The notes beneath the pieces are model-generated. The model worked only from the letters and a program-made list of their open reading frames with translations. It was not told where the DNA came from and ran no database searches. From Streptomyces ficellus (GTDB lineage: Bacteria; Actinomycetota; Actinomycetes; Streptomycetales; Streptomycetaceae), in NCBI RefSeq assembly GCF_009739905.1, contig NZ_CP034279.1, forward strand, positions 3,596,001-3,660,000: a stretch of 64,000 nt of DNA, read 5' to 3'. The position numbers and the translations under genes are program-made. Below, in pieces: positions 41,388-49,504 of the stretch. Each line of letters starts with the position of its first letter. Position 1 is the stretch's first letter.

Positions 41388-41645
41388 ATGCGAGAGGTGA
41401 GCCGCAGCCAACTGCTGACAGCAGGACTGGGCATCGGTGCGGTCGGCGGGTTCATCGGCAGCCTGCTCCGGGAACGGAGCGCGCTGACCGCCGCTCTGGG
41501 AGCGGCAGGCGAAGGAAGTGAGGAACAGCCTTCATGGGGCGTCGGCTCGTACCGCTCACGTTGGACAACCTTCCAGATCTCCCCAAGCGATGCCGCGCGT
41601 GTGTCTTCTGGGAGCTTGACCCGGTCAGTGGAGAAGCCGCGGTAA
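41388..41645 (+). CDS. Possible small membrane protein overlapping the acetyltransferase gene
   Basis: 85-aa frame with a good GGAGGGAG upstream of its ATG. Residues 8-27 (LLTAGLGIGAVGGFIGSLL) form a plausible membrane segment. From about residue 50 on it overlaps the start of the GNAT gene in a different frame (112 bp), and that tail (SRWTTFQISPSDAARVSSG) looks unselected. It may be a real leader peptide or small protein coupled to the GNAT gene; unproven. Confidence 0.45.
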   Translation: MREVSRSQLLTAGLGIGAVGGFIGSLLRERSALTAALGAAGEGSEEQPSWGVGSYRSRWTTFQISPSDAARVSSGSLTRSVEKPR

Positions 41646-42151
41646 AGGCAGGCACTCCGGAGTTGGAGAAGGAGGCCTGGATCTCCGCCGTGCTCCTGGA
41701 CTGGGGCTCCTGCGGCCGGGTGGTCTATGTGGACGACGTGCCGGTCGGCTATGTGCTCTACGCCCCGCCCGCCTACGTACCGCGCTCGACCGCGTTCCCC
41801 ACGAGCCCCGTCTCCCCCGACGCCGTGCAGCTGATGACCGCCTGGATAGCGCCCGGCTACCAGGGGCAGGGCCTGGGGCGCGTGATGGTGCAGACCGTGG
41901 CGAAGGACTTGCTGCGCCGGGGGTTCAAAGCCATCGAGGCGTTCGGTGACGCCCGTTGGAAGGAGCCGGCCTGTCTGCTGCCGGCCGATCACCTGCTGGC
42001 CGTGGGCTTCAAGACCGTGCGCCCCCACCCCGCCTACCCGAGGCTTCGGCTGGAGCTGCGGACGACGCTGTCGTGGAAGGAAGACGTCGAGCTGGCGCTC
42101 GACCGCCTGCTGGGCGCCGTCCAGAAGGAGCCGGCGCTGCGCCCGCTGTGA
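41534..42151 (+). CDS. GNAT-family N-acetyltransferase
   Basis: 205-aa acetyl-CoA-dependent transferase. The acetyl-CoA loop is visible as TAWIAPGYQGQGLGRVMVQTVAKDLLRRG, with preceding strands YVDDVPVGYVLYAPP. A Cys pair near residues 20-23 (RCRACVFWELDP) resembles GNAT proteins with an N-terminal Cys motif. Substrate unknown. Located between parB and trxA, convergent with trxA. Confidence 0.85.
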   Translation: MGRRLVPLTLDNLPDLPKRCRACVFWELDPVSGEAAVKAGTPELEKEAWISAVLLDWGSCGRVVYVDDVPVGYVLYAPPAYVPRSTAFPTSPVSPDAVQLMTAWIAPGYQGQGLGRVMVQTVAKDLLRRGFKAIEAFGDARWKEPACLLPADHLLAVGFKTVRPHPAYPRLRLELRTTLSWKEDVELALDRLLGAVQKEPALRPL

Positions 42152-42191
42152 GGACGGCCGGCTGTTCCGCGCTTCGGCGGCACGGCTGCGA

Positions 42192-42233
42192 AAACACGAA
42201 TGGCCCGTCCCTTCGGACGGGCCATTCGTGTTT
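42192..42233. terminator. Bidirectional terminator fused to parS site 3
   Basis: Perfect 19-bp stem (16-bp core CACGAATGGCCCGTCC plus AAA/TTT) with a CTTC loop, between the convergent GNAT and trxA genes. Its right arm runs into the first five bases of parS site 3. Confidence 0.9.
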
Positions 42234-42244
42234 CACGTGAAACA
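42229..42244. promoter_or_regulatory. parS: parS site 3 (overlapping the GNAT/trxA terminator)
   Basis: Perfect TGTTTCACGTGAAACA in the convergent intergenic region; shares 42229-42233 with the terminator stem. Confidence 0.96.
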
Positions 42245-42254
42245 CCCGAAGGCG

Positions 42255-42596
42255 TCAGGCCTTGACCTCACCGAGGTAGGGCTCAAGGTCGCGGACGATC
42301 GCGGCCTTCGGCTTGGCGCCGACGATGGTCTTGTCGACCTCGCCGTTCTTGTAGACGTTCAGCGTCGGAATCGACATGACGCCGTACTTGGCGGCCGTGG
42401 CGGGGTTCTCATCGATGTTGAGCTTGACGATCGTGATCTGGTCGCCGTACTCGGCGGCGATGGCCTCCAGCGACGGCGCGATCTGACGGCACGGACCGCA
42501 CCAGGCGGCCCAGAAGTCCACGAGGACGGGCTTGTCGCTCTTGAGGACGTCCTCTTCGAACGAGTCGTCGGTAACGGTCTTCAGGTCGCCGGCCAC
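42255..42596 (-). CDS. trxA: Thioredoxin
   Basis: 113-aa dithiol carrier with the active site FWAAWCGPCRQIAPSLE near residue 33 and the cis-Pro loop VMSIPTLNVYKNGE. Reduced by TrxB, encoded 43 bp upstream. GTG 42596 follows AAGGAGG; longer frames upstream overlap trxB and are not conserved. Confidence 0.96.
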   Translation of the reverse strand: MAGDLKTVTDDSFEEDVLKSDKPVLVDFWAAWCGPCRQIAPSLEAIAAEYGDQITIVKLNIDENPATAAKYGVMSIPTLNVYKNGEVDKTIVGAKPKAAIVRDLEPYLGEVKA

Positions 42597-42639
42597 GGCG
42601 GCCTCCTTCTCTTCGCGGGGTGTGGGTGGGGGATGGTGG

Positions 42640-43614
42640 TCAGACCGTCGCGGTCTTCTCGGGCTCGGCGGCCTTCTCGCTGTCGGCGAGCGACGCCAGG
42701 AAGCGCTCGGCGTCGAGCGCGGCGGAGCAGCCCGTGCCGGCGGCGGTGATCGCCTGGCGGTAGGTGTGGTCCACGACGTCACCAGCGCCGAAGACGCCGG
42801 CCAGGTTGGTGCGCGTCGAGGGCGCGTCGACCTTGAGGTAGCCCTCGTCGTCGAGCTCGAGCTGGCCCTTGAACAGCTCGGTGCGCGGGTCGTGGCCCAC
42901 GGCGATGAACAGACCGGTCACCGGCAGCTCGGAGGTCTCGCCGGTCTTGGTGTTGCGCAGTGTCAGACCGCTGAGCTTCTGCTCGCCGTGGATCGTCGCG
43001 ACCTCGCTGTCCCAGGCGAACTTGATCTTCGGGTCGGCGAAGGCACGCTCCTGCATGGCCTTGGAGGCCCGCAGGGTGTCCCGACGGTGGATGATGGTGA
43101 CGGACTTGGCGAACCGGGAGAGGAAGGTCGCCTCCTCCATGGCGGTGTCGCCACCGCCGACCACGGCGATGTCCTGGTCCTTGAAGAAGAACCCGTCGCA
43201 GGTGGCGCACCAGGAGACGCCGCGACCCGACAGCGCGTCCTCGTTCGGCAGCCCGAGCTTACGGTGCTGGGACCCGGTCGTCACGATCACGGCCTTGGCG
43301 CGGTGCACCGTGCCGGCCGTGTCGGTCACCGTCTTGATGTCACCGGTCAGGTCGACCGAGACGACATCGTCCGGGAGGAGCTCGGCCCCGAAGCGCTCGG
43401 CCTGGGCGCGCATGTTGTCCATCAGGTCAGGACCCATGATCCCGTCCCGGAAGCCGGGGAAGTTCTCCACGTCGGTCGTGTTCATGAGCGCACCACCGGC
43501 GGTGACGGCACCTTCGAAGACCAGCGGCTTCAGCGAGGCTCGCGCCGTGTACAGCGCAGCCGTGTAGCCGGCGGGCCCGGAGCCGATGATGATCACGTTA
43601 CGGACGTCGCTCAC
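42640..43614 (-). CDS. trxB: Thioredoxin reductase
   Basis: 324-aa FAD/NADPH flavoenzyme: FAD motif [19 protein letters not shown] at the N-terminus, redox Cys pair in [18 protein letters not shown] motif [12 protein letters not shown], and C-terminal FAD motif [27 protein letters not shown] 43614 with GAGGAAG upstream. Part of a run of minus-strand genes from murJ to trxA, probably partly under SigM-type stress control (inference). Confidence 0.96.
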   Translation of the reverse strand: MSDVRNVIIIGSGPAGYTAALYTARASLKPLVFEGAVTAGGALMNTTDVENFPGFRDGIMGPDLMDNMRAQAERFGAELLPDDVVSVDLTGDIKTVTDTAGTVHRAKAVIVTTGSQHRKLGLPNEDALSGRGVSWCATCDGFFFKDQDIAVVGGGDTAMEEATFLSRFAKSVTIIHRRDTLRASKAMQERAFADPKIKFAWDSEVATIHGEQKLSGLTLRNTKTGETSELPVTGLFIAVGHDPRTELFKGQLELDDEGYLKVDAPSTRTNLAGVFGAGDVVDHTYRQAITAAGTGCSAALDAERFLASLADSEKAAEPEKTATV

Positions 43615-43757
43615 GGGTTTCTTCCTCGTCTCTGGGGACTGCCTACTGCCTACGGGGGCCGGGTCAAGGACTCTCACCCCACCCAACGGATCCTACGGGG
43701 CGTGCATTCCCGGAGTGTCCGAGCGGCTCTGTGGCGTCGGCCAAAGCCGGGCGGGAG

Positions 43758-44678
43758 TCAGGGGCGGGGGTAGGCCCGGGAGAGCAGCACGTCCGCCTTG
43801 GCGCTCCTCTGCGTGGTGCAGGACGCGTCGAGGACGTACGCCTGGACCTGGGACGGCTCCGTCGCGTGCGGCAGGACCACCAGGTACGCGGGCTTGCCGT
43901 CGTAGCTCCCCGGCTGGGCGGCCACGGCCGGGTCGTCGCGGCCGGTGCCCGCCTGGATGCAGGGCGGCACGGTCACCGCCTCATCGGTGGACATCGTCGA
44001 CGGGTTGTCCACGGACGGGGGCTGCTTCTCGTTGCGCGGTGAGGCGGCGGGCTTCTCCGTCAGCAGGGCCTCGACCCGGTCTTCGACAGCGGTGCCGGAG
44101 AACGTCGGGTTGCCCGGAGCGCTGACAGCGGTGTCGGCCGTCCTGGACCCGTCGGGGTCGTCCCCGGGCTGCACGGCCTGGAAAAGCAGAACGCTCACTC
44201 CCAGGGCGGCGACACCGAAGACGGCACCGAGCACCGCGGTACGACGGCGGCGGACGGGACGCGCACGGCCGGGGCCCGTAGCGGAACGGGGGCGGCCTGC
44301 GGGACGGTCGGCTGCGCGGTCGGTGGGACGGTCGGTGGCGACGGGGGCTGGGGCCGGCTCGGGAGCCACGGACGCCGTCGCTGTTTCACGTGAAACATGC
44401 TCCTCCGCCTCGGCGGGAGCCGTGGCGTTGAGCAGCGCTTCGGCGGCCAGCGCCGCGTCGATCCGCTCGGCGATGTCGGCGGGCATCCGGGCGGGGCCCG
44501 GGAGGGTGCCCAGCAGTCCGCGGATCTCCTCCAGCGAGGACCGGACGTCGGCACACAGCGCGCAGCCCTCGACATGGGCACGTACATCAGCCGTCCGGGC
44601 CGGAGGGAGAAGCCCTTCCGTGAGATCGGAGATCTCCGAGACGTCCGGGTGCTGAGCCGTGTCGGTCGTGGATGTCAC
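43758..44678 (-). CDS. Zinc-binding anti-sigma factor
   Basis: 306-aa type II membrane protein. The N-terminal ZAS-type motif HVEGCALC (His-x3-Cys-x2-Cys, about 35-42) marks an anti-sigma domain that should hold the adjacent ECF sigma factor. One membrane helix (about 147-166) and an extracellular domain with two Cys (PPCIQ, DASCTT) follow. It overlaps sigM by 4 bp (GTGA). The cytosolic linker contains HVSRET, encoded by a parS site. In the mycobacterial and Streptomyces SigM systems the anti-sigma responds to redox or envelope cues; the signal here is not known. Confidence 0.88.
   Translation of the reverse strand: MTSTTDTAQHPDVSEISDLTEGLLPPARTADVRAHVEGCALCADVRSSLEEIRGLLGTLPGPARMPADIAERIDAALAAEALLNATAPAEAEEHVSRETATASVAPEPAPAPVATDRPTDRAADRPAGRPRSATGPGRARPVRRRRTAVLGAVFGVAALGVSVLLFQAVQPGDDPDGSRTADTAVSAPGNPTFSGTAVEDRVEALLTEKPAASPRNEKQPPSVDNPSTMSTDEAVTVPPCIQAGTGRDDPAVAAQPGSYDGKPAYLVVLPHATEPSQVQAYVLDASCTTQRSAKADVLLSRAYPRP
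44392..44407. promoter_or_regulatory. parS: parS site 4 (inside the anti-sigma gene)
   Basis: Perfect TGTTTCACGTGAAACA inside coding sequence, read on the minus strand as Val-Ser-Arg-Glu-Thr in the linker. Confidence 0.96.
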
Positions 44679-45379
44679 GTGCGCCCACCTCCGCCCTTCA
44701 CAGCAGCAGGATCGCTTGGTCCTGCATCCCTTGGTCCCGACGCCGGTGGGACGGATGTCCCCGGCGTCCGGTTCCTTCCCCTGTCCAGGCCACCGTTATC
44801 CCCGGTGTCACCGCGCAGATGAGTGAGCAGCGGGAGGAGCCTGGCCCTCCCCCGTGCACAGCGGCTCTTCACCGTGCCCGTCGGTACATCGAGGACACGT
44901 GCGGCCTCGGCGACCGGGTATCCCTGCATGTCCACGAGCACCAGAGCCGCCCGCTGGTCCGCGGGAAGCTTCGCGAGCGCGGCGAACAGTTCCCGGTGGA
45001 GGTCCTGCCGCTCGGCCGGCGCCTCGGCCGACTCGTGCGGCTCCAGGAGCTGCTCCAGCCGCTCCGTGTCGTCGACCGGCGAGGTCCTGCGCGAGGCGGC
45101 CTTGCGGGCCCGGTCGAGACAGGCGTTCACCGTGATGCGGTGGAGCCAGGTCGTGACCGCCGACTGGCCCCGGAAGGTGTGGGCGGCCCGGAAGGCCGAC
45201 ACCAGGGCGTCCTGGACGGCGTCCGCGGCTTCCTCGCGGTCCCCCAGCGTACGCAGGGCGACCGCCCAGAGCCGGTCGCGATGACGGCGCACGATCTCAC
45301 CGAAGGCGTCCGGGTCCCCGGCGACATGGCGCGCCAGGAGTTCCTTGTCGCTCGGCTCCTCGGATGCCTCGCTCGTCAT
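44675..45379 (-). CDS. sigM: ECF sigma factor (SigM-like)
   Basis: 234-aa extracytoplasmic-function sigma factor. Region 2 (about 24-90) shows DPDAFGEIVRRHRDRLWAVALRTLGDREEAADAVQDALVSAFRAAHTFRGQSAVTTWLHRI (split by helices); region 4 has LPADQRAALVLVDMQGYPVAEAARVLDVPTGTVKSRCARGRARL. An unstructured tail of about 45 residues follows. The anti-sigma gene overlaps it, and the pair lies upstream of trxB-trxA, the arrangement of SigM in Streptomyces and mycobacteria. Confidence 0.9.
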   Translation of the reverse strand: MTSEASEEPSDKELLARHVAGDPDAFGEIVRRHRDRLWAVALRTLGDREEAADAVQDALVSAFRAAHTFRGQSAVTTWLHRITVNACLDRARKAASRRTSPVDDTERLEQLLEPHESAEAPAERQDLHRELFAALAKLPADQRAALVLVDMQGYPVAEAARVLDVPTGTVKSRCARGRARLLPLLTHLRGDTGDNGGLDRGRNRTPGTSVPPASGPRDAGPSDPAAVKGGGGRT

Positions 45380-45436
45380 GCCGCCACCTCCCCTCCCGGT
45401 TCCCGCCCAGAGCAGTGCCCGCGCCGGACACGGCCG

Positions 45437-47167
45437 TCAGCCGAGCACCTTGATCTCGGAGATCCCGCCACGGTAGCCGCCCGTTCCGTCGGACGGCAGC
45501 TCCGTGATGTGGATCAGTACGTAGCGCGTGCGGACGGGCTTCTGCACGCTCGCCTTGAGCGTGTCCCCCGCCGTCTGCAGTTCGGTCAGGCGGTGCGGGA
45601 AGGCGTCGGCGCTGCCGGGGTCGGTCGCGTCCTCGGCCGCTGCGAGGACCTCGGCCTTCTGGCCCGAGCGGTACATGGCGACATCGATGCCACGGACGTC
45701 CTGGACGCTTCCCAGGTCGACGATGATCCCGCTGCCCTGCCGGCGTTCCGGGAGATTGCCGAAGTTGGCGTACCCCTCGTACCGCGGGGTGACCCAGGAG
45801 GTGTCCCCCTGGCCGTCCGCCGCGTGGGGCACCTCGTCCAGCTGTATGCCGGACCCGTGGGGCATGAACTCGCTGACGTCGCTGATCTGGAGCGGCTTCA
45901 GGGGCTTGGGCGCCGGCGGCTTCTTCTGGCTCTCGCCGCCCGGTGATGTCTGGGTGCCCGTCTCACCGGTCTTCTCGTTGGTCCTCTGGTCCAGCAGCTT
46001 GTCGGCGACCTGCCAGCTGCCCAGGCCCAGGGCGGCGATGAGAAGCGCGGAGACGGCCCACTTGAGGGCCTTGCCCGTCCGGCTCTGCAACGGAGGCGGG
46101 GGGACGGGCGTGACGGTGGTGGTGGCGGCGCTGGGGCGCGCCTGGGCGCGGCCGTAGTTGCCCTGCTGGTACGTCGTGCGCTGGTACTCGAGCGGGGCGG
46201 GGAAGTCGGGCTCCGGCGGGCGGATGCGCGGCATGGCCGCGACGGCCTTGGCGAGCTCGTCGGGTGTGGTGCAGGGCGGTTCCTGACGGGACGCGGTCGC
46301 ACCGTCGTTGACCAGGGCGCGCATGGCGATCTCGGCGAGGCCGCGGTGCACGCCGGCCCGTACCTGGTCCGGCGGGAGGAGCCCCACGCCCTTGGGCAGC
46401 CCGGACAGGCCGTAGGCGTCGGTCTCGTACGGCCAGCGCTTGGTCAGCGCCGCGTACAGCAGGGCGCCGATCGCCTCGGTGTCGGTGCGCTGCGGGCGGT
46501 CGGCGGTGATGCCGCGGAGGGCGGCGTTCACGGCGAGTCCGCGGATCCGGTACTGGCCGGTGGAGCTGCGCAGGACGGCGCTCGGGGTCAGCCGCAGGTG
46601 GGACAGGCCTTCCCGGTGGGCGGCGGCCATCGCCTGGGAGACCTGACTGACGAGTTGGTAGGCGTCGTGCGCTTCGAGGGGGCCGGCCGCGAGCAGCGCG
46701 GTGAGCTCGGTGGCGTCCGGCAGCCATTCGTGGACGACGTAGACGAGTTCGTTCTCCTCGACCGCGTCCAGGACCTGGACGAATCGGGGGTCACCCAGGA
46801 GCGCCGAGGAGCGGGCCGCGGCCAGTACCGAACGGGCCCTAGGGTGAAGGGCGGGGAGGATGTGGACCCCGACGGCCCGGCGCAACTTCTCGTCGACGGC
46901 ACGCCAACTGCTGAAGCCGTCCAGACGGGTGACGCACTCCTCGAGCCGGTAGCGTTTGGCGAGTTTGTGGCCACTGTGCAGGTCGGGCGTGGTGTAGCCG
47001 GACCGCTCACCGTCCCGCCGTTCGCCGTCGCCGCCCTGGGCGGACTGCTCCGCCGTGTCCTGCGCTTCCGCCACCCCGTCGCTCGCGGCCTTGTCCGCCT
47101 TCGCGGCCAGCGGGTCGTCACCGCTGTTGTCGGCCACGTCGACGGCAGCCGTGCTACGTTCCGCCAC
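45437..47167 (-). CDS. Membrane pseudokinase with discoidin-like extracellular domain (MurJ partner)
   Basis: 576-aa protein with an acidic disordered N-terminus (1-65), a protein-kinase-like domain (about 70-330), one membrane helix (about 370-390) and an extracellular F5/8-type-C (discoidin)-like domain (about 425-576). The catalytic loop reads GLSHLRLTPSAVL where an active kinase has HRDLKPxN, the DFG is replaced by RGLAV, and no Gly-rich loop is seen, so it should be inactive. In mycobacteria, pseudokinase and extracellular domains are fused to MurJ (Rv3910) and the phosphorylated pseudokinase recruits FhaA; here they form a separate gene just downstream of murJ. I chose GTG 47167 (AGGAACG upstream) over 47227. 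Confidence 0.85.
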   Translation of the reverse strand: MAERSTAAVDVADNSGDDPLAAKADKAASDGVAEAQDTAEQSAQGGDGERRDGERSGYTTPDLHSGHKLAKRYRLEECVTRLDGFSSWRAVDEKLRRAVGVHILPALHPRARSVLAAARSSALLGDPRFVQVLDAVEENELVYVVHEWLPDATELTALLAAGPLEAHDAYQLVSQVSQAMAAAHREGLSHLRLTPSAVLRSSTGQYRIRGLAVNAALRGITADRPQRTDTEAIGALLYAALTKRWPYETDAYGLSGLPKGVGLLPPDQVRAGVHRGLAEIAMRALVNDGATASRQEPPCTTPDELAKAVAAMPRIRPPEPDFPAPLEYQRTTYQQGNYGRAQARPSAATTTVTPVPPPPLQSRTGKALKWAVSALLIAALGLGSWQVADKLLDQRTNEKTGETGTQTSPGGESQKKPPAPKPLKPLQISDVSEFMPHGSGIQLDEVPHAADGQGDTSWVTPRYEGYANFGNLPERRQGSGIIVDLGSVQDVRGIDVAMYRSGQKAEVLAAAEDATDPGSADAFPHRLTELQTAGDTLKASVQKPVRTRYVLIHITELPSDGTGGYRGGISEIKVLG

Positions 47168-47283
47168 CGTCGTTCCTGCCTCCCCATCCGTTGCGCCACA
47201 TCCAACAGCCATGCCAATTGTGCCCACAGTCCGGCGCTATGCACGACACGCGGAGGCCCGCGATGGTTGTGCGAGCTCTCGTT

Positions 47284-49458
47284 CTAGCGTCCGAGACGGC
47301 CACGCACCATGCCGACCAGGGTGTTGAGCTCTTCGATCCGCATCTTGCGTGCGGCGACGTAGAACACGCCCATCAGTACGATCCCACCGGCCACGAGTGC
47401 CGCGAGCGATCCCAGGGCTCCCTCGCCCAGGACCTTGAGGATCGCGAATCCGGCGGCGCCACCGAGGACGGCGGCGGGGACGGACGCCATGCAGAGCCGG
47501 GCGTAGGTGCGGACGACGAGCGCACCGTCCAGGTCGCCGCCCAGCCGGTTCCGCAGCCGCCGCCAGGCGACCCCGACACCCACGGCGTAGGCCAGGCCGT
47601 AGGAGGCGGCCATGCCGACGACGGCCCACTGCGCGGGCAGGAGGACGTAGCAGGCGCCCGAGGCGGCGGCGTTGACGGCCGCCACGATCACCGTGTTGTA
47701 GAAGGGCGTCCGGGTGTCCTCGTAGGCGTAGAAGCCCCGCAGGACGACGTACTGCACCGAGTAGGGGATGAGGCCGAGCCCGAACGCCATCAGGATGAAG
47801 CCCATGCTGCGGGCGGCCTCGGTGCCGCTGGAGGCGTACAGCAGGGTGCACATCGGGACGCCGAGCGCGAGGAAGGTGAAGGCGACGGGCACGATGGCGA
47901 CGGCCGAGTTCCGCAGGCCCTGGGAGATGTCGTCACGGACGGCACCCGGGTCGTTGTCGTGCGCGGCGCGCGAGATGCGCGGCAGCAGTGCGGCCATGAC
48001 CGAGACGGTGATGATGGCCTGCGGCATGCCCCAGATGAGCTGCGCGTTGGAGTAGGCGAGGAAGCCCGCGCCGTCCTGACCGGAGGCCTTGCCGGCGGCC
48101 GTGGCGAGCTGGGTGACCACGACGACACCGGCCTGGTTGGCGAGGACGAACAGGACGGTCCACTTGGCGAGTTTGACCGTCTTGCCGAGCCCGTGGCCCT
48201 TCCAGTCGAAGCGGGGGCGGAAGCGGAAGCCGGCCTCGCGCAGGTACGGCACCATCGCCAGGGCCTGGACGACCAGGCCGAGCAGCGTACCGATGCCGAG
48301 CAGGCGGATCCCGTCGTCGGGAATGGTCGTGACGCCCATCTGGGACTCGGCCGACGAGCCGTACACCCCGATGAACAGCGAGAAGGTGAAGATCACGACG
48401 ATGTTGTTGAGGACCGGGGTCCACATCATCGCGCCGAACTTGCCGCGCGCGTTGAGGATCTGACCCATCACCACGTGCACGCCCATGAAGAAGATCGTGG
48501 GCAGGCAGAAGCGGGCGAAGGTGACGGCGACGCTGTTGGCGGCCGCGTCGCTCGCGATGGTGTCGGACATCGCCCGGATCAGCAGCGGGGCGCCGAACAC
48601 CGCCAGGGTGACGATCACGCCCAGCGCGACCATCACGAGCGTCAGCAGCCGGTTGGCGTACGCCTCGCCGCCGTCCTCGTCGTCCTTCATCGACCGGACG
48701 AGCTGGGGGACGAAGACCGAGTTGAGGCCACCACCGACGGTCAGGATGTAGATCATCGTCGGCAGGGTGGCCGCGATGGTGTAGGTGTCACCGAGCAGGG
48801 CGGCGCCCAGGGCTCCGGTGATCACCAGGCTGCGGACGAAGCCGGTCAGGCGGGAGACCAGGGTGCCGGCCGCCATCACGGCGCTCGACTTCAGCAGGCC
48901 GGACGCACGGCCGCCGGACTTCTTCGGGGCGGGCGCCGGCGCGGGGACCGCTTCCGGCTCCTGCGGGGCGGGCGGCTGTCCGTGGCTCTGCTGGTCGCGG
49001 TAGAGGTGCGCGAACGCGTCCGGCTCGGGCTCCTGCTCGGCCGCGTGCGTGACGAGGTCGTCCACGCCGGTGAACTGAACGGTCCTGGCGTCGTCGCCGT
49101 AAGGAAGGTGGCGGGACGGTCCGTCGGGCTCGGGCGGCGGGGTCTGGGCCCAGACCCGCGGGTCCGGCGCGTACGGGGGCGCGGCGGGCTGCTGGTAGAG
49201 CGGCGGGGGCTCCTCATAGGTGCCCGGCGGGGGCGGGGGGTGCGCCGCCCTGTCGTAGAGCGCCTCGCCGACCGGGTCCTGCGCGGCCAGGTCGTGGCTT
49301 CCGTACGGATCCTGCTCGTAGGCGTGCTGGACGTACGGATCCGGGGCGGGCGGTGCGGCGGGGGGCGGGACGTGACCCGCCGTGGGGGGCATCTCGCCGG
49401 AAGGCGCGCTGCCGCCGCCCGCGTTGTGACCGCGGTCACCGTCGTACGGCGCGTTCAT
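47284..49458 (-). CDS. murJ: Lipid II flippase MurJ (MviN)
   Basis: 724-aa MOP-superfamily transporter predicted to flip lipid II across the membrane. About 14 membrane helices start near residue 190, after a long disordered N-terminus rich in Pro, Tyr, Ala and Asp. Core signatures include MAAGTLVSRLTGFVRSLVITGALG and SVFVPQLVRSMKDDEDGGEAYANRLL. ATG at 49458. The gene lies 46 bp downstream of the DUF6049 gene and 117 bp upstream of the pseudokinase, all on the minus strand. Confidence 0.94.
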   Translation of the reverse strand: MNAPYDGDRGHNAGGGSAPSGEMPPTAGHVPPPAAPPAPDPYVQHAYEQDPYGSHDLAAQDPVGEALYDRAAHPPPPPGTYEEPPPLYQQPAAPPYAPDPRVWAQTPPPEPDGPSRHLPYGDDARTVQFTGVDDLVTHAAEQEPEPDAFAHLYRDQQSHGQPPAPQEPEAVPAPAPAPKKSGGRASGLLKSSAVMAAGTLVSRLTGFVRSLVITGALGAALLGDTYTIAATLPTMIYILTVGGGLNSVFVPQLVRSMKDDEDGGEAYANRLLTLVMVALGVIVTLAVFGAPLLIRAMSDTIASDAAANSVAVTFARFCLPTIFFMGVHVVMGQILNARGKFGAMMWTPVLNNIVVIFTFSLFIGVYGSSAESQMGVTTIPDDGIRLLGIGTLLGLVVQALAMVPYLREAGFRFRPRFDWKGHGLGKTVKLAKWTVLFVLANQAGVVVVTQLATAAGKASGQDGAGFLAYSNAQLIWGMPQAIITVSVMAALLPRISRAAHDNDPGAVRDDISQGLRNSAVAIVPVAFTFLALGVPMCTLLYASSGTEAARSMGFILMAFGLGLIPYSVQYVVLRGFYAYEDTRTPFYNTVIVAAVNAAASGACYVLLPAQWAVVGMAASYGLAYAVGVGVAWRRLRNRLGGDLDGALVVRTYARLCMASVPAAVLGGAAGFAILKVLGEGALGSLAALVAGGIVLMGVFYVAARKMRIEELNTLVGMVRGRLGR

Positions 49459-49504
49459 GGTTTACCCCACCTCATCGTCCCCGGCCGACCGGCCACGACA
49501 TAGC

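Noticed and set aside
44005..44013. TTGTCCACG as a DnaA box in the anti-sigma gene
   Set aside because: Single one-mismatch site in coding sequence, without neighbours.
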